DNA of 54,148 nt from Dehalococcoidia bacterium (GTDB lineage: Bacteria; Chloroflexota; Dehalococcoidia; Lucifugimonadales; Australimonadaceae). The stretch's first letter is position 1. Each line of letters opens with the position of its first letter. Shown here piece by piece: positions 8,653-18,164 of this stretch. The translations under genes and the position numbers were made by a program. The notes beneath the pieces are model-generated. The model saw nothing but the letters and a program-made list of their open reading frames with translations, had not been told where the DNA came from and did not search any database. The stretch spans positions 1 to 54,148 of the forward strand of contig JAKUPZ010000012.1 of assembly GCA_022449765.1 (NCBI GenBank), in the 5' to 3' direction.

Positions 8653-9564
8653 CTATAGTGTTAGTGAGATAAAGATAACACCTGAAACTACTGCAAGTGC
8701 TCCTAGCCAGATACGTTTATCAGCGACTTCAAACTGTCGCGCGATGAATTGAGAAAAACCAATGGCGATTAATGGGGCAAGCGCAACAATTGGTGATATT
8801 GCAGTGATAGGAGCACGGCTAGCAGCCCCATAAAATAAAAATATCCCAAGAGACATAGAGGTTCCGCCAAGCACTAATTTCCAGATTCGGTTGCGTGGAA
8901 TTAATTTAATTTCCATACGGAATTTAGGTACAGCCATAATCGATAAAATCAGCGCTCCAATACCAAAAACCAACGACGCAGCAACTAATGGAGTTGTAAC
9001 ATCTGTCACTATTTTTTTAATTAAAACACTAACCAAGCCGTACGTGAACATGGCACCAATAGCGGCAGAAATACCTTGGGAGGTCTGGCTGATATGAGCG
9101 TCTTCTGCAACCCCTGCCCCTGCTCCCTCGTTCGCGATTATTGCAATCCAGATAGCCCCACCTACGCATCCAACCATGCCTAAGAGTAAGCCTATGCTTA
9201 GACTTTCTCCAAGCCACAGAACTGCTACCGTAGCGGCTACCGCAGGATTTGCAGAGACAATAGTATTACCTTTTGATACCCCAATTCTGCGCATAGATTG
9301 GAAAAGGAGTAGTCTGCCAATTGGGTAGTTGATTGCCGCAGTGAATACAATAAAACCCCAACCGCTAAGGCTGATTCTTTCTATTTCGGTTGAGTAGCTC
9401 GGCGATGCAGCGATAATAAGAATAGCTGCTCCTACTACCATGGAAACTACAGTCCCTGTAACTACAGGAGTATTGACCAGCCCGAGCCGGGCCACTGCTG
9501 AACCAAAACCAAATGCAGTAGCGGTACCCAAGGCAAAAATTACTCCGATAAACTCAGGACTCAT
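8653..9564 (-). CDS. EamA/DMT-family transporter
   Basis: A 303-residue integral membrane protein with about ten predicted helices arranged as two EamA repeats. The first repeat begins F-I-G-V-I-F-A-L-G-T-A-T-A-F-G and the second G-I-S-A-A-I-G-A-M-F-T-Y-G. Proteins of this drug/metabolite family move small metabolites, often outward, using the ion gradient. The gene lies 8 nt after one amidohydrolase gene and 57 nt before another. In context it may export a product or take up a substrate of these enzymes. No specific substrate can be inferred. A short inverted repeat at about 8650-8667 overlaps its stop codon. Confidence 0.88.
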   Translation of the reverse strand: MSPEFIGVIFALGTATAFGFGSAVARLGLVNTPVVTGTVVSMVVGAAILIIAASPSYSTEIERISLSGWGFIVFTAAINYPIGRLLLFQSMRRIGVSKGNTIVSANPAVAATVAVLWLGESLSIGLLLGMVGCVGGAIWIAIIANEGAGAGVAEDAHISQTSQGISAAIGAMFTYGLVSVLIKKIVTDVTTPLVAASLVFGIGALILSIMAVPKFRMEIKLIPRNRIWKLVLGGTSMSLGIFLFYGAASRAPITAISPIVALAPLIAIGFSQFIARQFEVADKRIWLGALAVVSGVIFISLTL

Positions 9565-9572
9565 TCGCGCTC

Positions 9573-10640
9573 TTAGTGAATCCCATAAAACTCCGAAGGG
9601 TTGTCATTGATTATCTTGTTAGTGGTAGAAGCGCTCAGATCAGATCTTGCCTGGAGTATCGACAAAGCTTCTAGCTCTGCCGATTGGTCTGCATGAGAAT
9701 AATCAGACCCGATGATTAAGTGCTCGTCACCAGTGTAGTTCATGATGTACGGCAAATCTTCATGAGTTTCACAAGCGACATAGAATCTTCCTTTTTTAAC
9801 TAAATCTTTTGAGTAATCGAAATTACTCATCCATTGGACGCGAGCATGCAACGCCTCAAGTTCTGCTATCGCATATGGCACCCAGGAGGACAATGTTTCT
9901 ATGAAACCGACACGTAGTTTGGGGAATTTGTTAGGTATTTGATCTCGTATTAATGAAATAAATGCGTCAATAGGAGAGAGTCGAAAATTATACATGGTCA
10001 GGTGAGATGCAAGTGTATCTCCAATAGCAGGATCATGGGCTGCAGTGTGAATACATATCGGTAAATTTAAAAACTGAGCATGCTCATAGAGTGGGAAAAA
10101 ATACGGATCACTTGCTGATCTTCCGACTTCCACGCCCCGTTTGAACACGCCACATGCCCCGTTATTCTTTCCCCACTCTAGCTCCTCAATGCATCTATCC
10201 ATGCTTAACATGGGAGGAACTACAACCCAACGCAGTCTTCCGTCGCTTTCACGTGACTTTTCCCCCATCCATCTGTTGTACGATCTGCATAACGCGTACT
10301 CAATTTCTGCTTTTGTTGTGAAAGTAGTTAGGAATAAAGTCGGGTACATCACCTGAATATCAACATTGAGCTGATCCATTTGCTTTAGACGTGCAGCAAC
10401 GTCATGTAATTCTCTCGTCTGCTCCGTAGTTCCTGTTCTTACATCATCTCGTATTCGCCTAATACGAAGTGCTCCATCTATATTCCAATACCTAGTGTAG
10501 CCTGGAGGTGCGTTTACGCCCTCAAGGTTATTTTCTCCAGGAGAAACAGTAAGCGGCCTGTATTGTTCGTGCTCAGGTAACAAGAAAGACCAGGTCTCGT
10601 CGTTTTCATCAACATGTGTATCAGCGTCAATAATTGGCAT
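9573..10640 (-). CDS. Amidohydrolase-2 family protein (DTH subgroup)
   Basis: A 355-residue member of the same subgroup as the protein at 6432, with which it shares the start P-x-I-D-A-D-T-H-V-D-E. The metal segment is D-T-H. The later conserved points are I-C-I-H-T-A-A-H, V-G-F-I-E-T-L-S-S-W and G-S-D-Y-S-H-A-D. I prefer the ATG at 10640 by analogy with that paralogue. An ATG at 10646 is closer to the AGAGGTGA site, which overlaps the stop of hyuB1, so the start is uncertain by two codons. It lies between the hyuB cluster and the EamA gene in the minus-strand block and may act on the product of the HyuA/HyuB reaction (inference). Confidence 0.86.
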   Translation of the reverse strand: MPIIDADTHVDENDETWSFLLPEHEQYRPLTVSPGENNLEGVNAPPGYTRYWNIDGALRIRRIRDDVRTGTTEQTRELHDVAARLKQMDQLNVDIQVMYPTLFLTTFTTKAEIEYALCRSYNRWMGEKSRESDGRLRWVVVPPMLSMDRCIEELEWGKNNGACGVFKRGVEVGRSASDPYFFPLYEHAQFLNLPICIHTAAHDPAIGDTLASHLTMYNFRLSPIDAFISLIRDQIPNKFPKLRVGFIETLSSWVPYAIAELEALHARVQWMSNFDYSKDLVKKGRFYVACETHEDLPYIMNYTGDEHLIIGSDYSHADQSAELEALSILQARSDLSASTTNKIINDNPSEFYGIH

Positions 10641-10647
10641 AGCCATT

Positions 10648-12357
10648 TCACCTCTTGCCATCTATATTGGTAACTTCATTTGCGATTTTAGGATCCAACC
10701 CATACGTATTGATGGCAGCAGCATCCGTAATATACCCGTTCATTAAGTCATTGATTACTGCTTTTTGGGGACGTAATTTAGGGTCACCTACTCCTCCTGC
10801 ACCGCTTGTAAGCGCTTGAACAATATCACCTTCACGAACAAGGACATTCGATATCAAACCTGTATAGATTTCCTCTCTAGTAGTGCCAGGGTTAATGACA
10901 ACCCCCCCTGCGGTTCCACTGTGCCCACCAGATACACCTTGCGGAGGGAGTAAGTTTCTGGGGTTCCCTCCCGCGTAACGACTTTCTTCATGAACCCTGT
11001 ATTCACGTACCAGTCCATTACCACCACGATAAAGACCAGCTCCTCCTGAGTCTGGAATGATGCGGAATTTAGTTACTTCTATATTGAACTCTGATTCTAT
11101 GATTTCAATGCTCGTAAACTTAGACCCCCCACTTGCAGAATGGGCAGTACCAGTCCAGCCATCTCCACCTTCGTACGCACCATTTCCTGAGCGAAGTAAC
11201 TCATACTGAACATACTTGCGCCCTTTGTTTAGTGCAGTACTGCCGAAAACGACCATACTAGGCGGTGCGTTATGAGCGACAATAGGCTTACCTGCAAGCT
11301 GCGAAATTGCCTCAAACAACACGTCTTCAACCACTGGTATTGTCATTGAATAAAATCCTGTAGGTGCAGGGAATGTGGGGTTCACAATTGAGCCTTCACG
11401 AAAAACCCATTCAATTGAGTTTTCAACGCCGCTATTTCCGGGGATTGTAGGGTCAATCATTGCTATTAAAGCAAAATGGGCCATTCCATGAATGAATGGA
11501 GGACGTACATTTATGGGTCCTAAGCTTTGGTCATCTGATCCACTGAAATCAATTACAACACGGTCATTTTTCTTCTGAACTGCAACATGAATTCTTACAG
11601 GTCTATTCCTATTTACAATATCGTCAACGAAACCTTCTGCTTCAAATATTCCATCATGCCATTGACTTATAGCGCTTTTCACTCTTGTTTCCGTTCTGTT
11701 GGCTGTCTTCTCAAAAGCATCAAGGACTACAGCTTTTCCAAAAGTAGCCATTAATTCCTTGATTCGCTTAGCGCCTATCGAGTACATAGCCCCTGCTTGC
11801 GCATTAAGATCGCCGATTACAAGATCTGGCGTACGGCTATTAGCTATTAAAAATTGAGCTACTTCAGGTACAGGCTCTCGTTCTCGTTGAAATAATACAG
11901 GAGCAATGACTAATCCTTCGCCAAAAATATCTCTAGCCAAAGCATTTCGAGACCCTGGGGATTGACCTCCGATATCGCTCTTATGGCCCATAGAAGAGCA
12001 AAACGCTACGACTTCGTCTTCAAAGACGACCGGAGATACAACGACCATATCGTTCGGGTGAGGAGAACCAGAATAATATGGATGACTGGCTAAAAAGCAG
12101 TCCCCGTCACGCATTTCTTCAATCGAATAGAACTCTAAGATCCCTCGGACACAATCTGGGTAGGCTCCACGATGCTGCAGTAGAGCAGCGTGTTGCCCAA
12201 CGGTTGCACCTTTTTTATCGGTAATTCCAGCAGAAAAATCGTGAGATTCTCTTATAATTGTAGAAAACCCAGTGCGCATTACTGCAGCCTGCATCTCTCG
12301 CATTATTCCATCAATGCGAGCCCGTATAACTTCCTCAGTAATGACATCAGTGGTCAT
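10648..12357 (-). CDS. Hydantoinase B/oxoprolinase family protein (HyuB-like, copy 1)
   Basis: A 569-residue protein of the HyuB family, which works with HyuA-type ATPase subunits in N-methylhydantoinase, 5-oxoprolinase and acetone/acetophenone carboxylase systems. Visible family blocks are E-S-H-D-F-S-A-G-I near residue 38, the segment D-C-F-L-A-S-H-P-Y-Y-S-G, H-P-N-D-M-V-V-V-S-P, and M-G-H-K-S-D-I-G-G-Q-S-P-G-S. It is the last of three tandem copies. Its start overlaps the preceding copy by 4 nt. It is the most divergent of the three in the H-P-Y-Y-S-G block (S-P-H-P where the others have C-P-H-P). The only HyuA partner nearby is at 20477, in the same block. Confidence 0.9.
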   Translation of the reverse strand: MTTDVITEEVIRARIDGIMREMQAAVMRTGFSTIIRESHDFSAGITDKKGATVGQHAALLQHRGAYPDCVRGILEFYSIEEMRDGDCFLASHPYYSGSPHPNDMVVVSPVVFEDEVVAFCSSMGHKSDIGGQSPGSRNALARDIFGEGLVIAPVLFQREREPVPEVAQFLIANSRTPDLVIGDLNAQAGAMYSIGAKRIKELMATFGKAVVLDAFEKTANRTETRVKSAISQWHDGIFEAEGFVDDIVNRNRPVRIHVAVQKKNDRVVIDFSGSDDQSLGPINVRPPFIHGMAHFALIAMIDPTIPGNSGVENSIEWVFREGSIVNPTFPAPTGFYSMTIPVVEDVLFEAISQLAGKPIVAHNAPPSMVVFGSTALNKGRKYVQYELLRSGNGAYEGGDGWTGTAHSASGGSKFTSIEIIESEFNIEVTKFRIIPDSGGAGLYRGGNGLVREYRVHEESRYAGGNPRNLLPPQGVSGGHSGTAGGVVINPGTTREEIYTGLISNVLVREGDIVQALTSGAGGVGDPKLRPQKAVINDLMNGYITDAAAINTYGLDPKIANEVTNIDGKR

Positions 12358-14063
12358 ATCACCTCTGGCTTTGGCGATAAAGCCTGCGTAGCTTGTTCCT
12401 CACTAAGGCCGTATGTAGCCACTGCGCTTTGTGGGGATATATATCCATTGCGTAAATCATTCATTACTCTGAGCCTGTCTCTCTTCAGAGGATCACCAGC
12501 CCCTCCGGCACTTCCAGTTTCTACACGGACGACATCCCCTTCTTGGAGCATAACGTTAGAGATAATTCCAACGTATTTTTGTTCATCCGGAGATCCTGGG
12601 TTTATTGTCACTGCGCCAGCAATACCATCCAATCCGCCTCCTACACCCTGCGCTGGGGAGAGGTTTCTAGGGCTACCCCCGGCGTATCTACTTGGCTGCT
12701 GTATCACATATTCGCGACGTAAGGCCAAACCGCCACGGTATTCACCTGGCCCCCCAGAGTCCGAGACAAGACTAAAATTACGAAGCTCGACATCAAATTC
12801 AGATTCCAGGATTTCTACACTGGTCAGCTTGCTCCCTCCCCCCCAGGAATGTCCAGTACCAGTCCATCCATCGCCTCCGTCATAGGCTCCGTTGCCCGAC
12901 ATCATAAGCTCATATTGAACGTAGCGGCGTCCTCCTCCTACGGTGCCCATGACAACCATCCCGCTACTTGCGTTGTGCGCGACTAGTGGTTTCCCTGCGG
13001 CTTTGCTAATAGCTTCAAAAATAATGTCTTCTACTGTCGAGAGCGTCATTGAATAGAAGCCTACAGGTGTAGGGAACGTAGGGTTCAACACTGTGCCTTC
13101 ACCAAAAACGCAATCCACAGCGCGAGCTAATCCAAAGTTATTGGGTATGCCTGGGTCAATCATTGCTATGGCAGCGTAATATGCCATACCCCTTGTAAAT
13201 GGTGGACGTGCGTTAATAGGCCCTAAGCTTTGAGGATCAGTTTGTGAAAAATCTAATGTAAGCCTGTCGCCATTTACTATGGCTGAGACATGTAAACGGA
13301 GCTTTTTATTAGGATCAACAATATCGTCAGTGAACCCGGAAGCTTCGTAGACCCCGTCTTTCCATTGTGCAATAACTTGTCTTACGCGTGCTTCGGTCCG
13401 AAGCCCTATTTGTTCAAATGCATCCGTCACTGAATCCTGTCCATACTCATCCATTAGGTTTTTAAGCCTGTAGGCACCAATGCTCCATAAGGCTCCTGCC
13501 TGTGCTCCCAAATCGCCTATAACGAGCTCAGGTGTACGGCTATTTGATCTCAGTAGCTGATGGGTCTCTTTATGCGGAACCCTCTCGGAAAGGAATTTTA
13601 CTGGCATTATCTGAAGTCCTTCACCGAATACGTCGCGTGCTAAGGTATTTCTTGAGCCTGGTGACTGGCCTCCAATGTCGCTTTTATGCCCCATAGAGGC
13701 GCAAAATGCCACCACTTTACCTTGATGGAACACGGGAAGGACTACAACCATGTCATTAGGGTGAGGGCATCCTGAGTAATATGGGTGATTGATGAGGAAA
13801 CAATCACCATCACTCATTTGGTCATATGTGTAAAATTGGAGTACGCCTTTTACACATTCAGGGTAAGCACCTAAATGAGGAGGTAAAGGGGAAAATTGCC
13901 CTACAACATTCCCCTCTCTATCTGTTATACCAGCAGAAAAATCATGTGATTCACGTATGATTGTAGAGAAACCAGTGCGCAAAACTGCAGCCTGCATCTC
14001 ACGGACTATACCGTCTAATCGTGCCCTAATTACTTCTTGACTGATTACGTCGGTGGTAGCCAT
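12354..14063 (-). CDS. Hydantoinase B/oxoprolinase family protein (HyuB-like, copy 2)
   Basis: A 569-residue middle member of the tandem hyuB array. It has the same blocks as its neighbours: E-S-H-D-F-S-A-G-I-T-D, H-P-Y-Y-S-G-C-P-H-P-N-D, M-G-H-K-S-D-I-G-G-Q-S-P-G-S-R-N and the glycine-rich C-terminal half with D-S-G-G-P-G-E-Y-R-G-G. The ATG at 14063 lies 7 nt after the stop of copy 3, and its stop overlaps the start of copy 1 (ATGA). All three copies keep intact reading frames and family motifs, which argues for selected function and not decay. The substrate of this copy may differ from the others, but the sequence alone does not say how. Confidence 0.9.
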   Translation of the reverse strand: MATTDVISQEVIRARLDGIVREMQAAVLRTGFSTIIRESHDFSAGITDREGNVVGQFSPLPPHLGAYPECVKGVLQFYTYDQMSDGDCFLINHPYYSGCPHPNDMVVVLPVFHQGKVVAFCASMGHKSDIGGQSPGSRNTLARDVFGEGLQIMPVKFLSERVPHKETHQLLRSNSRTPELVIGDLGAQAGALWSIGAYRLKNLMDEYGQDSVTDAFEQIGLRTEARVRQVIAQWKDGVYEASGFTDDIVDPNKKLRLHVSAIVNGDRLTLDFSQTDPQSLGPINARPPFTRGMAYYAAIAMIDPGIPNNFGLARAVDCVFGEGTVLNPTFPTPVGFYSMTLSTVEDIIFEAISKAAGKPLVAHNASSGMVVMGTVGGGRRYVQYELMMSGNGAYDGGDGWTGTGHSWGGGSKLTSVEILESEFDVELRNFSLVSDSGGPGEYRGGLALRREYVIQQPSRYAGGSPRNLSPAQGVGGGLDGIAGAVTINPGSPDEQKYVGIISNVMLQEGDVVRVETGSAGGAGDPLKRDRLRVMNDLRNGYISPQSAVATYGLSEEQATQALSPKPEVI

Positions 14064-14070
14064 ATATCTC

Positions 14071-15768
14071 CTATTCGACCTTTAAAGCTTCGTCAATATC
14101 TTTCTGAGAAAAATTATAAATTTGTAATGCAGTAGATGGTGTTATGTAGCCATTTCTGAGATCTGAAGCAATTAAACTAGGGTCTCGAGATGCAGGTGCC
14201 CCAGCTCCTCCGGAACTACCTGTGTCTATACGGATAATGTCATTTTGTTCTAATTCCAAATTTGAAATTAACCCGCGATACTGCTTCTCGTTGCTTTGTC
14301 CCGGATTAACTGTAATGACCCCTTTAGCTCCCGGGTAGCCTCCATTAACACCATGCGCAGGGTCATTTTGCCTCGCTGTCCCTCCGGAATACTTGCTTTG
14401 CTTAAGCACTCGATACTGCCTTGTTAGACCTAAGCCTCCACGATAACTACCTGCCCCACCTGAGTCTGGAATTAAAGCGAACCGTTCTAATTCCACATCG
14501 AATTCGGATTCTAAGATTTCCACACTAGTGAATTTTGCACCCCCGGCCCATGAATGCCCAGTTCCAGTGTATCCATCTCCGCCTACAAAAGCGCCGTTAC
14601 CAGTGCGAAGTAATTCATATTGAACGTACCTTGCTCGACCTACACCTGAAGTGCCTAGTACAACCATTGAGGATGGTGCGTTATGTGCAACAGGTGGCTT
14701 TCCAGCTGCCTTACTGACAGCTTCAAATACAATATCTTCAATAGTCGCCATAGTGGTGGAGTAAAACCCTACAGGAGCAGGGAAGCTTGGAGAGACGATA
14801 GAGCCTTCACGGAATTTACATTCAATTGCCTTAGCAAGCCCTCCATTATTAGGAACGCTTGGATCCATCATTGCTATTGCAGCGAAATAGGCCATGCCGC
14901 GAATGAACGGAGGTCTTACGTTTATCGGGCCTTCGCTCTGGTCGTCAGATTTTGAAAAATCCAGAATCAGGCTGTCTTTTTCCTTGATAGCAGAGACATG
15001 CAGCTTGATAGTTTTCGTTGGATCCACAATGTCATCAATTAATGCCTCTGCCTCGAAAGCACCGTCTGTCCATTCCGAAATATGGCTTCGAACTCTAGCC
15101 TCAATACGTGCAATTATTTGCTCAATTGCCCCAAGCAGCACGCTAGCACCATATTCCTTAGCAAGAGCCTTTACGCGCAATGCCCCAATGCTCCTAAGTG
15201 CGCCTGCTTGTGCAGCTAGGTCACCAATAACTAATTCAGGAGTGCGACTGTTTGATCGTAAGAAGTGCTCCACCTCTTTGATAAATTGGCCGTCCCTTTG
15301 GAAAAGGACTGGCATAATCTGGAATCCATCCCCAAACACGTCTCTCGCTATCGTATTTCGTGAGCCAGGCGACTGCCCTCCAATATCGGCTTTGTGCCCC
15401 ATGCTTGCGCAGAACGCTATAACTTTTCCCTCTACAAATATAGGCAAAACAACAACCATATCGTTTGGGTGAGGGCATCCTGAGTAATAGGGGTGATTTG
15501 CGAGAAAACAATCTCCCTCCTGCATTTCTTCAATACTGTAAAAATCTAGTACCCCACGAACGCAGTCTGGATAAGCTCCCAGATGCGTGGGTAGAGGAGA
15601 GAATTGGCCAATTACGGCGCCATTTATATCTGTAATACCAGCAGAGAAATCGTGTGACTCGCGAATAATAGTAGAGAACCCAGTACGTAAAACTGCAGCC
15701 TGCATTTCACGAACAATGCCATCCAGTCTTGCCTGAACAACTGTTTGCGTAATTACATCGACGTCCAA
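14071..15768 (-). CDS. Hydantoinase B/oxoprolinase family protein (HyuB-like, copy 3)
   Basis: A 565-residue protein, first of the three tandem hyuB copies. It keeps E-S-H-D-F-S-A-G-I-T-D, H-P-Y-Y-S-G-C-P-H-P-N-D, M-G-H-K-A-D-I-G-G-Q-S-P-G-S and G-P-I-N-V-R-P-P-F. Translation most likely starts at TTG 15768, with GAAAGG about 8 nt before it. The start D-V-D-V-I-T-Q aligns with the starts of copies 1, 2 and 4. It follows livF after 22 nt, which links the transporter to the hydrolase genes. HyuB is thought to carry the hydrolytic or carboxylating half-reaction after HyuA phosphorylates the substrate with ATP. Confidence 0.9.
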   Translation of the reverse strand: MDVDVITQTVVQARLDGIVREMQAAVLRTGFSTIIRESHDFSAGITDINGAVIGQFSPLPTHLGAYPDCVRGVLDFYSIEEMQEGDCFLANHPYYSGCPHPNDMVVVLPIFVEGKVIAFCASMGHKADIGGQSPGSRNTIARDVFGDGFQIMPVLFQRDGQFIKEVEHFLRSNSRTPELVIGDLAAQAGALRSIGALRVKALAKEYGASVLLGAIEQIIARIEARVRSHISEWTDGAFEAEALIDDIVDPTKTIKLHVSAIKEKDSLILDFSKSDDQSEGPINVRPPFIRGMAYFAAIAMMDPSVPNNGGLAKAIECKFREGSIVSPSFPAPVGFYSTTMATIEDIVFEAVSKAAGKPPVAHNAPSSMVVLGTSGVGRARYVQYELLRTGNGAFVGGDGYTGTGHSWAGGAKFTSVEILESEFDVELERFALIPDSGGAGSYRGGLGLTRQYRVLKQSKYSGGTARQNDPAHGVNGGYPGAKGVITVNPGQSNEKQYRGLISNLELEQNDIIRIDTGSSGGAGAPASRDPSLIASDLRNGYITPSTALQIYNFSQKDIDEALKVE

Positions 15769-15790
15769 AATGACGGCCTTTCAGTTAGAG

Positions 15791-16501
15791 CTAACCCAGC
15801 CCAAGTAGTCGCCTACGTGACTCTGCATCGCCAAGCTCGTCTGGTGAGCCTGTAAATATTGCTTTCCCTGCCTCTAATACGTGCACCATATCGGCGGCTT
15901 GAATTCCAACGTCAACATTCTGTTCAATGAGAAGGACTCCTATACCTTTTTCATCAACAAGCCCTCGAATTGTACTCATTATCTGAGTGACTATTGGCCC
16001 GGCAAGAGCGCCGGAAGGCTCATCAAGTAGTAGCATTTTAGGATTAAGCATTAATGTCATGCCGATGGCTAGCATTTGGCGTTCTCCACCAGAAAGAGTG
16101 TCAGCGTCCGACTTGCGGCGCCTGTCCAAAATAGGGAACATCGTGTAGGCCTGTTGAAGTCGCTCAGGAATTAATTCTTTCTCCAATGCATATCCACCAA
16201 GTCGCAAATTATCTTCAACTGACAGATCAGCAAAAACTTGGCCACCTTGCGCCAAATAGCCAATACCATCTTTAATATTGTCAAATGGAGGATGATTGGT
16301 AATATTTTTTCCTTCGAACAACACGGTGCCACCAGTGACACGTGCGATGCCAAAGACGCCTTTAATCAGCGTGGACTTACCTGCGCCGTTATGCCCGATA
16401 ATGGTCGTTACTTTCCCGCCTTCAACCCCTAGCGATACTCCGTTAAGGATTTGCTTCGGTCCGTAAGATACTAAGAGCTCATTAGTTTCAAGTAGCGGCA
16501 T
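15791..16501 (-). CDS. livF: Branched-chain amino-acid-type ABC transporter ATPase, LivF
   Basis: A 236-residue ATPase. Walker A is G-H-N-G-A-G-K-S-T, the signature is L-S-G-G-E-R-Q-M, and Walker B is M-L-L-L-D-E-P-S. The long-helix insertions of other ATPases are absent, as is usual for LivF. The ATG at 16501 overlaps the end of livG by 14 nt. An in-frame TTG at 16510 is possible but less likely. With LivG it would power the LivH/LivM channel. Importers of this class also carry amides, urea, aromatic acids and short-chain diamides, so the substrate here need not be an amino acid. The company of hyuA and hyuB suggests a cyclic amide or related nitrogen compound (inference). Confidence 0.92.
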   Translation of the reverse strand: MPLLETNELLVSYGPKQILNGVSLGVEGGKVTTIIGHNGAGKSTLIKGVFGIARVTGGTVLFEGKNITNHPPFDNIKDGIGYLAQGGQVFADLSVEDNLRLGGYALEKELIPERLQQAYTMFPILDRRRKSDADTLSGGERQMLAIGMTLMLNPKMLLLDEPSGALAGPIVTQIMSTIRGLVDEKGIGVLLIEQNVDVGIQAADMVHVLEAGKAIFTGSPDELGDAESRRRLLGLG

Positions 16502-17261
16502 TTGATACAAATCCTAAAAATGCATTAGTAAGCCGTTCATCTTTTTCTATCTCTGAAGGCTTTCCTTCCACAACAACTTCCCCTCTAACAACTACAACAT
16601 GATCAGCAACGTCCATTACAACCTTAAGATTATGCTCTACCAGAATTACTGCTTTACCGTGGTCAGTTGCTGCAGCCCGAATCATTTTGGTGAGTCCTTC
16701 AATAAGATCTGGATGGATACCTGCCATAGGCTCATCTAGCAGGAAAACTTCAGCGCGAGAATTCAGCATTCTGGCAAATTCAAGGAGTTTTTGCTGCCCG
16801 TATGATAATGCCTGGGAAAGACTCTCAGCCTTTGATTCAATGTTAAGCTCTTTTAAATGCGCCATCGCTTCGATGCGGCGTTCTTTTTCTTCCTTTGCAA
16901 CCATTCGAGGACGTAATAAGGCGTTGTACTCCGCTTCGCCTCTCTGATTCGGAGATGAAACCACGACATTATCGAGGCCGTTCATGTAGAAAAGAACCTG
17001 TGCATCTTGAAAAGTTCGTGCTATGCCTGTTTTGTATGCTTTATAGGGAGGTTTCCCCGCTATATTTACCCCGTTCATCAAAATGCTGCCTGAGTCGGCT
17101 TTTAAAAAGCCTGATACGATATTCAGGAGAGTGGATTTCCCCGCGCCGTTAGGCCCGATTAATCCTGTAACTTTCCCAAGTTCGGCCTTCATGCTGACGT
17201 TATCCAGCACAAGGTTTCCCCCAAAGCTTTTATTTATATTTGATATTTCTAATACTGCCAT
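16488..17261 (-). CDS. livG: Branched-chain amino-acid-type ABC transporter ATPase, LivG
   Basis: A 257-residue ATPase. Walker A is G-P-N-G-A-G-K-S-T, the signature is L-S-Y-G-Q-Q-K-L and Walker B is V-F-L-L-D-E-P-M-A-G. The C-terminal segment L-T-N-A-F-L-G is the typical LivG tail. The ATG at 17261 follows GGAG with 5 nt spacing, 2 nt after the livM stop. It is the partner ATPase of LivF in one importer with LivH, LivM and the binding protein at 19171. Gene order H-M-G-F is the standard one for this family. Confidence 0.93.
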   Translation of the reverse strand: MAVLEISNINKSFGGNLVLDNVSMKAELGKVTGLIGPNGAGKSTLLNIVSGFLKADSGSILMNGVNIAGKPPYKAYKTGIARTFQDAQVLFYMNGLDNVVVSSPNQRGEAEYNALLRPRMVAKEEKERRIEAMAHLKELNIESKAESLSQALSYGQQKLLEFARMLNSRAEVFLLDEPMAGIHPDLIEGLTKMIRAAATDHGKAVILVEHNLKVVMDVADHVVVVRGEVVVEGKPSEIEKDERLTNAFLGFVSNAAT

Positions 17262-17263
17262 GG

Positions 17264-18163
17264 CTACTCCAGCTTATACCGGCCAATAAGGCCTTGAGGT
17301 CGGTACATCATCGCTAGGAATAATAACCCTGCAAAAAGCATAGTCCGTACGCCACCTACCATTGTTGGAGGAATGCCAGGTATAAAGCGTACTCCCTCGC
17401 TAATTAATATGTAGCCTAGCACGCCTAATATTGAGCCCATCCAACGACCTGAGCCACCGAGAACAACCATTACTAATATAAACGTACTGAACTCGACCAA
17501 AAATTGCGTATGTGCAGCTACCGTTACATACGAGCAGAACAATCCTCCCGCAATACCTGCCATGAATGCAGTTGTGGCAAATACTCGAAGTCTTACGAAC
17601 CCGACATTTTTACCTATGCTCTCAGCAACTGAAGGATTAGCTCTAATCGTAGTAAGGACGCGACCATAAGGAGATTGCACCAGCTGCCGAATTACTAGAA
17701 TGAGAAAAATTGCTACAGGCACACTGAATAGCAAGAATTCTTGAGGTGAACCAACGACGTGGCCGAGAAAAGAAGGTCTGGGCACATCACGAATTGCAAG
17801 TGAACCATTAGTCATCCATTTCCAGCTTAGTAGCACTTGTACCATCGTTAATTGAACCGTAACCGTAGCGAGTACGAAAAAATGACCACGAAGCCTCAAT
17901 ATAGGAGAGACAATAATTGCAGCAACAGCAGCAATAATTCCCGCCACTAGCAATGCTGGCCAATACGGCAAATTAAACATTTCTGCGCCAGGGGGAGGGT
18001 TCGTAGATTGGGTAGTCAAGATAGCAAATGTATAAGCACCAACTCCCATAAACCCAGCATGTGACAGGCTCATAAGCCCGGTATATCCGACGGACATATT
18101 AAGAGAGGTAGCCAAAATGGCAAATATACTCAATTTGACGGCAAGATCAGCAAAGTAATCCAT
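17264..18163 (-). CDS. livM: Branched-chain amino-acid-type ABC transporter permease, LivM
   Basis: A 299-residue membrane protein with about eight to nine helices. It carries the family pattern G-Y-T-G-L-M-S-L-S-H-A-G-F-M-G-V-G-A-Y near the N-terminus and A-G-I-A-G-G-L-F in the second half, followed by G-G-S-G-R-W-M-G-S. These are typical LivM blocks. The start ATG lies directly after the livH stop, with GAGGAG inside the end of livH, so translation is coupled. With LivH it forms the transmembrane channel. Confidence 0.92.
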   Translation of the reverse strand: MDYFADLAVKLSIFAILATSLNMSVGYTGLMSLSHAGFMGVGAYTFAILTTQSTNPPPGAEMFNLPYWPALLVAGIIAAVAAIIVSPILRLRGHFFVLATVTVQLTMVQVLLSWKWMTNGSLAIRDVPRPSFLGHVVGSPQEFLLFSVPVAIFLILVIRQLVQSPYGRVLTTIRANPSVAESIGKNVGFVRLRVFATTAFMAGIAGGLFCSYVTVAAHTQFLVEFSTFILVMVVLGGSGRWMGSILGVLGYILISEGVRFIPGIPPTMVGGVRTMLFAGLLFLAMMYRPQGLIGRYKLE

Positions 18164-18164
18164 A

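Noticed and set aside
12190-12885. 231-codon plus-strand open frame
   Set aside because: It lies antisense to the hyuB copies 1 and 2, has no family motif and no ribosome site.
14894-15472. 192-codon plus-strand open frame
   Set aside because: It is antisense to hyuB copy 3 and shows only reversed codon bias.
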